A stretch of 64,000 nt of DNA from Hydractinia symbiolongicarpus (GCF_029227915.1 NC_079881.1:6820001-6884000), one strand, 5' to 3'. Counted from the first letter of the stretch, positions 9,746 to 21,111 are shown. The notes: a model not told the origin generated them from the sequence alone. Program-made: numbers and translations.

Positions 9746-10002
9746 AGGATATCATTGCAACCTCCGATTGTGTAATTATGTGCAGAGAAGATTACTGAAA
9801 ATTTGTAGGAAAGAGGTTACAAATAGCTTCCTCGTGGGCAATGCATATAGACAAATCGGAGTGTAAAGTTGATTTGTAAAATTGTAAAGTAACATTTTTC
9901 AAACAAATCCATAAAACAACTCTGTCAAGAATCATCATTCCAGATATAGTAAATGCTTCACCGAAGCTTATGACACTTACCAATTATGTGTGATTGTTAG
10001 TT

Positions 10003-10074
10003 GGGCCTGTCCGGGAGTTGAACCCGGGACCTCTCGCACCCTAAGCGAGAATCATGCCACAAGACCAACAGGCC
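10003..10074 (-). tRNA. tRNA-Pro(AGG), class A, A14 lost
   Basis: Canonical except A14 to T, which touches the A box and the 8-14 contact. Confidence 0.7.
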
Positions 10075-10337
10075 ATAGGAATCGTCTAAAATATTTAGGG
10101 AACAATTGTGCAAGGTCTTACGTGAAATATCCATCACATAGAACACAAAAAATGCTGTTTTTTTTTCAAAACATTCATAATATGAATGTTGGATATTATT
10201 TTTGAATTGTCAAGACAACCATACAATCCAAGCTACGAAAAAGCTCAACCAAAATATTTTTCAGCAATTGTCAGTTGATTGGTTATTCCCCTTTACAGTA
10301 AAATATAGCCTTATGCACAAATTTTCGATAAGCAATT

Positions 10338-10409
10338 GGGCCTGTGCGGGATGTTAACCTGCGACATCTCGCACCTGAAGCGAGAATCATACTAATAGGC
10401 CAGCAGGCC
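10338..10409 (-). pseudogene. tRNA-Pro-derived D site, anticodon CAG
   Basis: T-loop form e. Confidence 0.85.
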
Positions 10410-10679
10410 AGGATATCATTGAAACCTCCGATTGTGTAATTATGTGCGGAGAAGATTACTGAAAATTTGTAGGAAAGAAGTTACAAATAGCTTCCTCGTG
10501 GGCAATGCATACAGACAAATCGGAGTGTAATGTTGATTTGTAAAAATGTAAAGTAACATTTTTAAAACGAATCCATAAAGCAACTCTGTTAAGAATTCAT
10601 TTCGAGAATCGTCATTCCAGAGATAGTAAATGCTTCACCGAATCTTATGACACTTACCAATTATGTGTGATTTTTAGTT

Positions 10680-10751
10680 GGGCCTGTCCGGGAGTTGAAC
10701 ACGGGACCTCTCGCACCCTAAGCAAGAATCATACCACTAGACCAACAGGCC
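10680..10751 (-). tRNA. tRNA-Pro(AGG), class A, T-stem change
   Basis: G52 to T breaks the 52-62 pair. C29 to T gives a U-G wobble. Confidence 0.68.
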
Positions 10752-11016
10752 ATACAAATCATCTAAAATATTTAGGGAACAACTTGTTTAAAGTCTTACG
10801 TGAAATATCCATCACACAGAACACAAAAAATGTTGTTTTTTCTTCAAAACATTCATAACATGAATGTTGGATATTATTTCTTGAATTGTCAAGTCAATCA
10901 TACAATCCAAGCCACGAAAAAGCTCAACCAAAATATTTTTTAGCAATTGTCAGTTGATTGGTTATTACCCTTTACAATAGAATATAGTCTAATGCACAAA
11001 TTTGCGATAATCAATT

Positions 11017-11088
11017 GGGCCTGTGCGGGAGTTTAACCTGCGACATCTCGCACCAGAAGCGAGAATCATACTAATAGACCAACAGGCC
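11017..11088 (-). pseudogene. tRNA-Pro-derived D site, anticodon CTG
   Basis: T-loop form a. Confidence 0.85.
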
Positions 11089-11358
11089 AGGATATCATTG
11101 AAACCTCTTGTTGTGTCATTATATGGAGGGAGGATTACTGAATATTTGTAGGAAAGAGGTTACAAATAGCTTCCTCGTGGGCAATGCATACAGACAAATC
11201 GAAGTGTAATGTTGATTTGTAAAAATGTAAAGTAACATTTTTGAAACGAATCCATAAAGCAACTCTGTCAAGAATTCATTTCGAGAATCGTCATTTCAGA
11301 GATAGTAAATGCTTCACCGAATCTTATGACACTTACCAATTATGTGTGATATTTTGTT

Positions 11359-11430
11359 GGGCCTGTCCGGGAGTTGAACCCGGGACCTCTCGCACCCTAA
11401 GCGAGAATCATACCACTAGACCAACAGACC
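11359..11430 (-). tRNA. tRNA-Pro(AGG), class A, acceptor wobble
   Basis: Canonical except C3 to T (U3-G70 wobble). The 3' flank reads TTTTGTTG instead of TTAGTTG on the plus strand. Confidence 0.88.
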
Positions 11431-11695
11431 ATACGAATCATCTAACATATTTAGGCAACAACTTGTTCATGGTCTTACGTGAAATATCCATCACACAGAA
11501 CACAAAAAATGTTGTTTTTTCTTCAAAACATTCATAACATGAATGTTGGATATTATTTCTTGAATTGTCAAGTCAACCATACAATCCAAGCCACGAAAAA
11601 GCTAAACCAAAATATTTTTTAGCAATTGTCAGTTGATTGGTTATTACCCTTTACAGTAGAATATAATCTAATGCACAAATTTGCGATAATCAATT

Positions 11696-11767
11696 GGGCC
11701 TGTGCGGGAGTTTAACCTGCGACATCTCGCACCAGAAGCAAGAATCATACTAATAGACCAACAGGCC
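11696..11767 (-). pseudogene. tRNA-Pro-derived D site, anticodon CTG
   Basis: T-loop form a. C29 to T wobble in the anticodon stem. Confidence 0.85.
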
Positions 11768-12023
11768 AGGATATCATTGAAACCTCCGATTGTGTCATTA
11801 TGTGCAGAGAGGATTACTGAATATTTGTAGGTAAAAGGTTACAAACAGCTTCCTCGTGGGCAATGCATACAGAAAAATCAGAGCGTAAAGTTGATTTGTA
11901 AAATTGTAAAGTAACATTTTTGAAACGAATCCATAAAACAACTCTGTCAAGAATCATCATTCCAGAGATAATAAATGCTTCACCGAACTTATGACACTTA
12001 CCAATTATGTGTGATTGTTAGTT

Positions 12024-12095
12024 GGGCCTGTCCGGGAGTTGAACCCGGGACCTCTCGCACCCTAAGCGAGAATCATGCCACTAGACCAACAGGCC
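12024..12095 (-). tRNA. tRNA-Pro(AGG), canonical (C20)
   Basis: No change from the reference outside base 20. Confidence 0.95.
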
Positions 12096-12359
12096 ATAGG
12101 AATCGTCTAAAATATTTAGGGAAAGTTGTGCAAGGTCTTACGTGAAATATCCATCACACAGAACACAAAAAATGTTGTTTTTTCTTCAAAACATTCATAA
12201 CATGAATGTTGGATATTGTTCCATGAATTGTCAAGTCAACCATACAATCCAAGCCACGAAAAATCTCAACCAAAATATTTTTTAGCAATTGTCAGTTGAT
12301 TGGTTATTACCCTTTACAGTAGAATAAAGTCTTATGCACAAATTGTGCGATAAGCAATT

Positions 12360-12431
12360 GGACCTGCGCGGGAGTTTATCCTGCGACATCTCGCACAAGA
12401 AGCGAGAATCATACTAATAGACCAACAGGCC
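12360..12431 (-). pseudogene. tRNA-Pro-derived D site, anticodon CTT
   Basis: T-loop form d. The acceptor 3' strand is altered (plus strand GGACCTGC). Confidence 0.85.
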
Positions 12432-12688
12432 AGGATATCATTGAAACCTTCGATTGTGTCATTACGTGCAGAGATGATTACTGAATATTTGTAAGAATTA
12501 GGTTACAAATAGCTTCCTCGTGGGCAATGCATACAGTCAAATCGGAGTGTAAAGTTGATTTTTAAAATTGTAAAGTAACATTTTTCATACAAATCCATAA
12601 AACAACTCTGTCAAGAATCATCATTCCAGATATAGTAAATGCTTCACCGAAGCTTATGACACTTACCAATTATGTGTGATTGTTAGTT

Positions 12689-12760
12689 GGGCCTGTCCGG
12701 GAGTTGAACCCGGGACCTCTCGCACCCTAAGCGAGAATCATGCCACAAGACCAACAGGCC
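12689..12760 (-). tRNA. tRNA-Pro(AGG), class A, A14 lost
   Basis: Duplicate of 10003-10074. Confidence 0.7.
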
Positions 12761-13023
12761 ATAGGAATCGTCTAAAATATTTAGGGAACAATTGTGCAAG
12801 GTCTTACGTGAAATATCCATCACATAGAACACAAAAAATGCTGTTTTTTTTTCAAAACATTCATAATATGAATGTTGGATATTATTTTTGAATTGTCAAG
12901 ACAACCATACAATCCAAGCTACGAAAAAGCTCAACCAAAATATTTTTCAGCAATTGTCAGTTGATTGGTTATTCCCCTTTACAGTAAAATATAGCCTTAT
13001 GCACAAATTTTCGATAAGCAATT

Positions 13024-13095
13024 GGGCCTGTGCGGGATGTTAACCTGCGACATCTCGCACCTGAAGCGAGAATCATACTAATAGGCCAGCAGGCC
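13024..13095 (-). pseudogene. tRNA-Pro-derived D site, anticodon CAG
   Basis: T-loop form e. Duplicate of 10338-10409. Confidence 0.85.
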
Positions 13096-13365
13096 AGGTT
13101 ATCATTGAAACCTCCGATTGTGTAATTATGTGCGGAGAAGATTACTGAAAATTTGTAGGAAAGAAGTTACAAATAGCTTCCTCGTGGGCAATGCATACAG
13201 ACAAATCGGAGTGTAATGTTGATTTGTAAAAATGTAAAGTAACATTTTTAAAACGAATCCATAAAGCAACTCTGTTAAGAATTCATTTCGAGAATCGTCA
13301 TTCCAGAGATAGTAAATGCTTCACCGAATCTTATGACACTTACCAATTATGTGTGATTTTTAGTT

Positions 13366-13437
13366 GGGCCTGTCCGGGAGTTGAACACGGGACCTCTCGC
13401 ACCCTAAGCAAGAATCATACCACTAGACCAACAGGCC
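13366..13437 (-). tRNA. tRNA-Pro(AGG), class A, T-stem change
   Basis: G52T and C29T as in 10680-10751. Confidence 0.68.
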
Positions 13438-13702
13438 ATACAAATCATCTAAAATATTTAGGGAACAACTTGTTTAAAGTCTTACGTGAAATATCCATCA
13501 CACAGAACACAAAAAATGTTGTTTTTTCTTCAAAACATTCATAACATGAATGTTGGATATTATTTCTTGAATTGTCAAGTCAACCATACAATCCAAGCCA
13601 CGAAAAAGCTCAACCAAAATATTTTTTAGCAATTGTCAGTTGATTGGTTATTACCCTTTACAATAGAATATAGTCTAATGCACAAATTTGCGATAATCAA
13701 TT

Positions 13703-13774
13703 GGGCCTGTGCGGGAGTTTAACCTGCGACATCTCGCACCAGAAGCGAGAATCATACTAATAGACCAACAGGCC
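13703..13774 (-). pseudogene. tRNA-Pro-derived D site, anticodon CTG
   Basis: T-loop form a. Duplicate of 11017-11088. Confidence 0.85.
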
Positions 13775-14044
13775 AGGATATCATTGAAACCTCTTGTTGT
13801 GTCATTATATGGAGGGAGGATTACTGAATATTTGTAGGAAAGAGGTTACAAATAGCTTCCTCGTGGGCAATGCATACAGACAAATCGAAGTGTAATGTTG
13901 ATTTGTAAAAATGTAAAGTAACATTTTTGAAACGAATCCATAAAGCAACTCTGTCAAGAATTCATTTCGAGAATCGTCATTTCAGAGATAGTAAATGCTT
14001 CACCGAATCTTATGACACTTACCAATTATGTGTGATATTTTGTT

Positions 14045-14116
14045 GGGCCTGTCCGGGAGTTGAACCCGGGACCTCTCGCACCCTAAGCGAGAATCATACC
14101 ACTAGACCAACAGACC
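14045..14116 (-). tRNA. tRNA-Pro(AGG), class A, acceptor wobble
   Basis: C3T as in 11359-11430. Confidence 0.88.
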
Positions 14117-14381
14117 ATACGAATCATCTAACATATTTAGGCAACAACTTGTTCATGGTCTTACGTGAAATATCCATCACACAGAACACAAAAAATGTTG
14201 TTTTTTCTTCAAAACATTCATAACATGAATGTTGGATATTATTTCTTGAATTGTCAAGTCAACCATACAATCCAAGCCACGAAAAAGCTAAACCAAAATA
14301 TTTTTTAGCAATTGTCAGTTGATTGGTTATTACCCTTTACAGTAGAATATAATCTAATGCACAAATTTGCGATAATCAATT

Positions 14382-14453
14382 CGGCCTGTGCGGGAGTTTA
14401 ACCTGCGACATCTCGCACCAGAAGCAAGAATCATACTAATAGACCAACAGGCC
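14382..14453 (-). pseudogene. tRNA-Pro-derived D site, anticodon CTG
   Basis: T-loop form a. The discriminator is G instead of C, the main difference from its duplicate at 11696-11767. Confidence 0.85.
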
Positions 14454-14709
14454 AGGATATCATTGAAACCTCCGATTGTGTCATTATGTGCAGAGAGGAT
14501 TACTGAATATTTGTAGGTAAAAGGTTACAAACAGCTTCCTCGTGGGCAATGCATACAGAAAAATCAGAGCGTAAAGTTGATTTGTAAAATTGTAAAGTAA
14601 CATTTTTGAAACGAATCCATAAAACAACTCTGTCAAGAATCATCATTCCAGAGATAATAAATGCTTCACCGAACTTATGACACTTACCAATTATGTGTGA
14701 TTGTTAGTT

Positions 14710-14781
14710 GGGCCTGTCCGGGAGTTGAACCCGGGACCTCTCGCACCCTAAGCGAGAATCATGCCACTAGACCAACAGGCC
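14710..14781 (-). tRNA. tRNA-Pro(AGG), canonical (C20)
   Basis: Duplicate of 12024-12095. Confidence 0.95.
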
Positions 14782-15045
14782 ATAGGAATCGTCTAAAATA
14801 TTTAGGGAAAGTTGTGCAAGGTCTTACGTGAAATATCCATCACACAGAACACAAAAAATGTTGTTTTTTCTTCAAAACATTCATAACATGAATGTTGGAT
14901 ATTGTTCCATGAATTGTCAAGTCAACCATACAATCCAAGCCACGAAAAATCTCAACCAAAATATTTTTTAGCAATTGTCAGTTGATTGGTTATTACCCTT
15001 TACAGTAGAATAAAGTCTTATGCACAAATTGTGCGATAAGCAATT

Positions 15046-15117
15046 GGACCTGCGCGGGAGTTTATCCTGCGACATCTCGCACAAGAAGCGAGAATCATAC
15101 TAATAGACCAACAGGCC
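15046..15117 (-). pseudogene. tRNA-Pro-derived D site, anticodon CTT
   Basis: T-loop form d. Acceptor variant as in 12360-12431. Confidence 0.85.
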
Positions 15118-15374
15118 AGGATATCATTGAAACCTCCGATTGTGTCATTACGTGCAGAGATGATTACTGAATATTTGTAAGAATTAGGTTACAAATAGCT
15201 TCCTCGTGGGCAATGCATACAGACAAATCGGAGTGTAAAGTTGATTTTTAAAATTGTAAAGTAACATTTTTCAAACAAATCCATAAAACAACTCTGTCAA
15301 GAATCATCATTCCAGAGATAGTAAATGCTTCACCGAAGCTTATGACACTTACCAATTATGTGTGATTGTTAGTT

Positions 15375-15446
15375 GGGCCTGTCCGGGAGTTGAACCCGGG
15401 ACCTCTCGCACCCTAAGCGAGAATCATGGCACTAGACCAACAGGCC
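15375..15446 (-). tRNA. tRNA-Pro(AGG), class A, G19 lost
   Basis: Canonical except G19 to C, which breaks the A box and the G19-C56 contact. Confidence 0.6.
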
Positions 15447-15710
15447 ATAGGAATCGTCTAAAATATTTAGGGAACAATTGTGCGAGGTCTTACGTGAAAT
15501 ATCCATCACATAGAACACAAAAAATGCTGTTTTTTTTTCAAAACATTCATAATATGAATGTTGGATATTATTTCTTGAATTGTCAAGACAACCATACAAT
15601 CCAAGGCACGAAAAAGCTCAACCAAAATATTTTTCAGCAATTGTCCCTTGATTGGTTATTACCCTTTACAGTAAAATATAGCCTTATGCACAAATTTGCG
15701 ATAAGCAATG

Positions 15711-15782
15711 GGGCCTGTGCGGGAGTTTAGCCTGCGACATATCGCACCAGAAGCGAGAATCATACTAATAGGCCAACAGGCC
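15711..15782 (-). pseudogene. tRNA-Pro-derived D site, anticodon CTG
   Basis: T-loop form c. C27.U43 mismatch (plus strand CATATCG). Confidence 0.85.
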
Positions 15783-16039
15783 AGGATATCATTGAAACCT
15801 CCGATTGTGTCATTATATGGAGGGAGGATTACTGAATATTTGTAGGAAAGAGGTTACAAATAGCTTCCTCGTGGGCAATGCATACAGACAAATCGGAGTG
15901 TAATGTTGATTTGTAAAAATGTAAAGTAACATTTTTCAAACAAATCCATAAAACAACTCTGTCAAGAATCATCATTCCAGAGATAGTAAATGCTTCACCG
16001 AAGCTTATGACACTTACCAATTATGTGTGATTGTTAGTT

Positions 16040-16111
16040 GGGCCTGTCCGGGAGTTGAACCCGGGACCTCTCGCACCCTAAGCGAGAATCATGCCACTAG
16101 ACCAACAGGCC
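16040..16111 (-). tRNA. tRNA-Pro(AGG), canonical (C20)
   Basis: No change from the reference outside base 20. The upstream flank has a long poly-T run. Confidence 0.95.
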
Positions 16112-16375
16112 ATAGGAATCGTCTAAAATATTTAGGGAACAATTGTGCAAGGTCTTACGTGAAATATCCATCACATAGAACACAAAAAATGCTTTTTTTT
16201 TTTCAAAACATTCATAATATGAATGTTGGATATTATTTCTTGAATTGTCAAGACAACCATACAATCTAAGCTACGAAAAAGCTCAACCAAAATATTTTTC
16301 AGCAATTGTCAGTTGATTGGTTTTTACCCTTTACAGTAGAATATAGCCTTATGCTCAAATTTTCGATAAGCAATT

Positions 16376-16447
16376 GGGCCTGTGCGGGAGTTTAACCTGC
16401 GACATCTCGCACCTGAAGCGAGAATCATACTAATAGGCCAACAGGCC
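16376..16447 (-). pseudogene. tRNA-Pro-derived D site, anticodon CAG
   Basis: T-loop form a. Confidence 0.85.
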
Positions 16448-16713
16448 AGGATATCATTGAAACCTCCGATTGTGTAATTATGTGCAGAGAAGATTACTGA
16501 AAATTTGTAGGAAAGAAGTTACAAATAGCTTCCTCGTGGGCAATGCATACAGACAAATCGGAGTGTAATGTTGATTTGTAAAAATGTAAAGTAACATTTT
16601 TGAAACGAATCCATAAAGCAACTCTGTCAAGAATTCATTTCGAGAATCGTCATTCCAGAGATAGTAAATGCTTCACCGAACCTTATGACACGAATTATGT
16701 GTGATTTGTAGTT

Positions 16714-16785
16714 GGGCCAGTCCGGGAGTTGAATCCGGGACCTCTGGCACCCCAATCGACAATCATGTCACTATACCAACAGGCC
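16714..16785 (-). pseudogene. tRNA-Pro-like, class C, anticodon GGG (reference)
   Basis: Loop TTGGGGT gives GGG (Pro codon CCC), an anticodon that eukaryotic tRNA-Pro sets normally lack. The anticodon stem GTCGA/GCCAG has three mismatches, the acceptor has T5.T68, the A box is TGGTATAGTGA, and G53 is A. Confidence 0.75.
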
Positions 16786-17050
16786 ATAGAAATCGTCTAA
16801 AATATTTAGGGAACAACTTGTTCAAAGTCTTACGTGAAATATCCATCACACAGAACACAAAAAATGTTGCTTTTTCTTCAAAACATTTATAACATGAGTG
16901 TTGGATATTATTTCTTGAATTGACAAGACAACCATACAATCCAAGCCACGAAAAAGCTCAACAAAAATATTTTTCAGCAATTGTCAATTGATTGGTTATT
17001 ACCCTTTACAGTAGAACATAGTCTTATGCACAAATTTGTGATAGTCAATT

Positions 17051-17122
17051 GGGCCTGTGCGGGAGTTTTACCTGCGACATCTCGCACCAGAAGCGAGAAT
17101 CATATTAATAGACCAACAGGCC
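17051..17122 (-). pseudogene. tRNA-Pro-derived D site, anticodon CTG
   Basis: T-loop form b. Confidence 0.85.
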
Positions 17123-17379
17123 AGGATATCATTGAAACCTCCGATTGTGTAATTATGTGCAGAGAAGATTACTGAAAATTTGTAAGAAAGAGGTTACAAA
17201 TAGCTTCCTGGTGGGAAATGCATATAGACAAATCGCAGTGTAAAGTTGATTTGTAAAATTGTAAAGTAACATTTTTGAAACGAATCCATAAAACAACTCT
17301 GTCAAGAATCATCATTCCAGAGATAGTAAATGCTTCACCGAAGCTTATGAGACTTACCAATTATGTGTGATTGTTAGTT

Positions 17380-17451
17380 GGGCCTGTCCGGGAGTTGAAA
17401 CCGGGACCTCTCGCACCATAAGCGAGAATCATGCCACTAGAGCAACAGGCC
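17380..17451 (-). pseudogene. tRNA-Pro-like, class H, anticodon ATG (reference)
   Basis: Loop TTATGGT gives ATG (His codon CAU). The acceptor and anticodon stems are perfect and D-loop G18G19 is kept. G10 to C weakens the D stem and A box; G53 to T weakens the B box. There is no G-1 typical of real tRNA-His, so it is a mutated tRNA-Pro, not tRNA-His. Confidence 0.7.
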
Positions 17452-17712
17452 ATAGGAATCGTCTAAAATATTTAGGGAAAATTGTGCAAGGTCTTACGTG
17501 AAATATCCATCACCTAGAACACAAAAAATTCTGTTTTTTTCTAAACATTCATAATATGAATGTTGGATATTATTTCTTGAATTGTCAAGACAACCATACA
17601 ATCTAAGCTACGAAAAAGCTCAACCAAAATATTTTTCAGCAATTGTCAGTTGATTGGTTATTACCCTTTACAGTAGAATATAGCCTTATGCTCAAATTTT
17701 CGATAAGCAATT

Positions 17713-17784
17713 GGGCCTGTGCGGGAGTTTAACCTGCGACATCTCGCACCTGAAGCGAGAATCATACTAATAGGCCAACAGGCC
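17713..17784 (-). pseudogene. tRNA-Pro-derived D site, anticodon CAG
   Basis: T-loop form a. Duplicate of 16376-16447. Confidence 0.85.
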
Positions 17785-18050
17785 AGGATATCATTGAAAC
17801 CTCCGATTGTGTAATTATGTGCAGAGAAGATTACTGAAAATTTGTAGGAAAGAAGTTACAAATAGCTTCCTCGTGGGCAATGCATACAGACAAATCGGAG
17901 TGTAATGTTGATTTGTAAAAATGTAAAGTAACATTTTTGAAACGAATCCATAAAGCAACTCTGTCAAGAATTCATTTCGAGAATCGTCATTCCAGAGATA
18001 GTAAATGCTTCACCGAACCTTATGACACGAATTATGTGTGATTTGTAGTT

Positions 18051-18122
18051 GGGCCAGTCCGGGAGTTGAATCCGGGACCTCTGGCACCCCAATCGACAAT
18101 CATGTCACTATACCAACAGGCC
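18051..18122 (-). pseudogene. tRNA-Pro-like, class C, anticodon GGG
   Basis: Duplicate of 16714-16785. Confidence 0.75.
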
Positions 18123-18387
18123 ATAGAAATCGTCTAAAATATTTAGGGAACAACTTGTTCAAAGTCTTACGTGAAATATCCATCACACAGAACACAAAAA
18201 ATGTTGCTTTTTCTTCAAAACATTTATAACATGAGTGTTGGATATTATTTCTTGAATTGACAAGACAACCATACAATCCAAGCCACGAAAAAGCTCAACA
18301 AAAATATTTTTCAGCAATTGTCAATTGATTGGTTATTACCCTTTACAGTAGAACATAGTCTTATGCACAAATTTGCGATAGTCAATT

Positions 18388-18459
18388 GGGCCTGTGCGGG
18401 AGTTTTACCTGCGACATCTCGCACCAGAAGCGAGAATCATATTAATAGACCAACAGGCC
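18388..18459 (-). pseudogene. tRNA-Pro-derived D site, anticodon CTG
   Basis: T-loop form b. Duplicate of 17051-17122. Confidence 0.85.
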
Positions 18460-18716
18460 AGGATATCATTGAAACCTCCGATTGTGTAATTATGTGCAGA
18501 GAAGATTACTGAAAATTTGTAAGAAAGAGGTTACAAATCGCTTCCTGGTGGGAAATGCATATAGACAAATCGCAGTGTAAAGTTGATTTGTAAAATTGTA
18601 AAGTAACATTTTTGAAACGAATCCATAAAACAACTCTGTCAAGAATCATCATTCCAGAGATAGTAAATGCTTCACCGAAGCTTATGAGACTTACCAATTA
18701 TGTGTGATTGTTAGTT

Positions 18717-18788
18717 GGGCCTGTCCGGGAGTTGAAACCGGGACCTCTCGCACCATAAGCGAGAATCATGCCACTAGAGCAACAGGCC
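18717..18788 (-). pseudogene. tRNA-Pro-like, class H, anticodon ATG
   Basis: Duplicate of 17380-17451. Confidence 0.7.
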
Positions 18789-19049
18789 ATAGGAATCGTC
18801 TAAAATATTTAGGGAAAATTGTGCAAGGTCTTACGTGAAATATCCATCACCTAGAACACAAAAAATTCTGTTTTTTTCAAAACATTCATAATATGAATGT
18901 TGGATATTATTTCTTGAATTGTCAAGACAACCATACAATCCAAGGCACGAAAAAGCTCAACCAAAATATTTTTCAGCAATTGTCCGTTGATTGGTTATTA
19001 CCCTTTACAGTAAAATATAGCCTTATGCACAAATTTGCGATAAGCAATT

Positions 19050-19121
19050 GGGCCTGTGCGGGAGTTTAGCCTGCGACATCTCGCACCAGAAGCGAGAATC
19101 ATACTAAAAGACCAACAGGCC
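19050..19121 (-). pseudogene. tRNA-Pro-derived D site, anticodon CTG
   Basis: T-loop form c. The D loop carries an extra change (plus strand CTAAAAG). Confidence 0.85.
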
Positions 19122-19378
19122 AGGATATCATTGAAACCTCCGATTGTGTCATTATATGGAGGGAGGATTACTGAATATTTGTAGGAAAGAGGTTACAAAT
19201 AGCTTCCTCGTGGGCAATGCATACAGACAAATCGGAGTGTAATGTTGATTTGTAAAAATGTAAAGTAACATTTTTCAAACAAATCCATAAAACAACTCTG
19301 TCAAGAATCATCATTCCAGAGATAGTAAATGCTTCACCGAAGCTTATGACACTTACCAATTATGTGTGATTGTTAGTT

Positions 19379-19450
19379 GGGCCTGTCCGGGAGTTGAACC
19401 CGGGACCTCTCGCACCCTAAGCGAGAATCATGCCACTAGACCAACAGGCC
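19379..19450 (-). tRNA. tRNA-Pro(AGG), canonical (C20)
   Basis: All stems pair. Boxes match the consensus. Confidence 0.95.
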
Positions 19451-19714
19451 ATAGGAATCGTCTAAAATATTTAGGGAACAATTGTGCAAGGTCTTACGTG
19501 AAATATCCATCACATAGAACACAAAAAATGCTGTTTTTTTTTCAAAACATTCATAATATGAATGTTGGATATTATTTCTTGAATTGTCAAGACAACCATA
19601 CAATCCAAGCCACGAAAAAGCTCAACCAAAATATTTTTCAGCAATTGTCAGTTCATTGGTTATTACCCTTTACAGTAGAATATAGCCTTATGCACAAATT
19701 TGCGATAAGCAATT

Positions 19715-19786
19715 GGGCCTGTGCGGGAGTTTAACCTGCGACATCTCGCACCTGAAGCTAGAATCATACTATTAGGCCAACAGGCC
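19715..19786 (-). pseudogene. tRNA-Pro-derived D site, anticodon CAG
   Basis: T-loop form a. Anticodon-stem change as in 9674-9745. Confidence 0.85.
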
Positions 19787-20043
19787 AGGATATCATTGCA
19801 ACCTCCGATTGTGTAATTATGTGCAGAGAAGATTACTGAAAATTTGTAGGAAAGAGGTTACAAATAGCTTCCTCGTGGGCAATGCATATAGACAAATCGG
19901 AGTGTAAAGTTGATTTGTAAAATTGTAAAGTAACATTTTTCAAACAAATCCATAAAACAACTCTGTCAAGAATCATTATTCCAGAGATAGTAAATGCTTC
20001 ACCGAAGCTTATGACACTTACCAATTATGTGTGATTGTTAGTT

Positions 20044-20115
20044 GGGCCTGTCCGGGAGTTGAACCCGGGACCTCTCGCACCCTAAGCGAGAATCATGCCA
20101 CTAGACCAACAGGCC
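20044..20115 (-). tRNA. tRNA-Pro(AGG), canonical (C20)
   Basis: Equal to the reference outside base 20. Confidence 0.95.
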
Positions 20116-20375
20116 ATAGGAATCGTCTAAAATATTTAGGGAAAATTGTGCAAGGTCTTACGTGAAATATCCATCACCTAGAACACAAAAACTCTGTTTT
20201 TTTCAAAACATTCATAATATGAATGTTGGATATTATTTCTTGAATTGTCAAGACAACCATACAATCCAAGCCACGAAAAAGCTCAACCAAAATATTTTTC
20301 AGCAATTGTCCGTTGATTGGTTATTACCCTTTACAGTAAAATATAACCTTATGCACAAATTTGCGATAAGCAATT

Positions 20376-20447
20376 GGGCCTGTGCGGGAGTTTAGCCTGC
20401 GACATCTCGCACCAGAAGCGAGAATCATACTAATAGGCCAACAGGCC
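20376..20447 (-). pseudogene. tRNA-Pro-derived D site, anticodon CTG
   Basis: T-loop form c. Confidence 0.85.
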
Positions 20448-20704
20448 AGGATATCATTGAAACCTCCGATTGTGTCATTATATGGAGGGAGGATTACTGA
20501 ATATTTGTAGGAAAGAGGTTACAAATAGCTTCCTCGTGGGCAATGCATACAGACAAATCGGAGTGTAATGTTGATTTGTAAAAATGTAAAGTAACATTTT
20601 TCAAACAAATCCATAAAACAACTCTGTCAAGAATCATCATTCCAGAGATAGTAAATGCTTCACCGAAGCTTATGACACTTACCAATTATGTGTGATTGTT
20701 AGTT

Positions 20705-20776
20705 GGGCCTGTCCGGGAGTTGAACCCGGGACCTCTCTCACCCTAAGCGAGAATCATGCCACTAGACCAACAGGCC
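20705..20776 (-). tRNA. tRNA-Pro(AGG), class A, one anticodon-stem mismatch
   Basis: C40 to A gives a G30.A40 mismatch. The rest is canonical. This is half of the class B compensatory pair. Confidence 0.7.
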
Positions 20777-21039
20777 ATAGGAATCGTCTAAAATATTTAG
20801 GGAACAATTGTGCAAGGTCTTACGTGAAATATCCATCACATAGAACACAAAAAATGCTGTTTTTTTTTCAAAACATTCATAATATGAATGTTGGATATTA
20901 TTTTTGAATTGTCAAGACAACCATACAATCCAAGCTACGAAAAAGCTCAACCAAAATATTTTTCAGCAATTGTCAGTTGATTGGTTATTAGCCTTTACAG
21001 TAGAATATAGCCTTATGCACAAATTTTCGATAAGCAATT

Positions 21040-21111
21040 GGACCTGTGCGGGATGTTAACCTGCGACATCTCGCACCTGAAGCGAGAATCATACTAATAG
21101 GCCAACAGGCC
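21040..21111 (-). pseudogene. tRNA-Pro-derived D site, anticodon CAG
   Basis: T-loop form e. Acceptor change (plus strand GGACCTGT). Confidence 0.85.

Larger units (their letters stand above)
9941..12626. repeat. 2,686-bp tandem duplication, copy 1 (approximate ends)
   Basis: Four dimers repeat at exactly +2,686. The rare variant CAGATATAG marks the left edge of both copies (9941 and 12627), and private tRNA changes (A14T, G52T, C3T) recur in the same order. Confidence 0.85.
12627..15312. repeat. 2,686-bp tandem duplication, copy 2 (approximate ends)
   Basis: Second copy of 9941-12626, with only scattered base differences. Confidence 0.85.
16215..17551. repeat. 1,337-bp tandem duplication, copy 1 (approximate ends)
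   Basis: Sites at 16376, 16714, 17051 and 17380 recur at +1,337 with the same anticodon changes (CAG, GGG, CTG, ATG). Confidence 0.82.
17552..18888. repeat. 1,337-bp tandem duplication, copy 2 (approximate ends)
   Basis: Second copy of 16215-17551. Confidence 0.82.

Noticed and set aside
17380-17451. Genuine tRNA-His, and D sites as genuine tRNA-Gln, tRNA-Leu or tRNA-Lys
   Set aside because: The rest of each sequence aligns without gaps to the neighbouring tRNA-Pro. The His G-1 and the Leu long variable arm are missing, and D sites have lost invariant bases.
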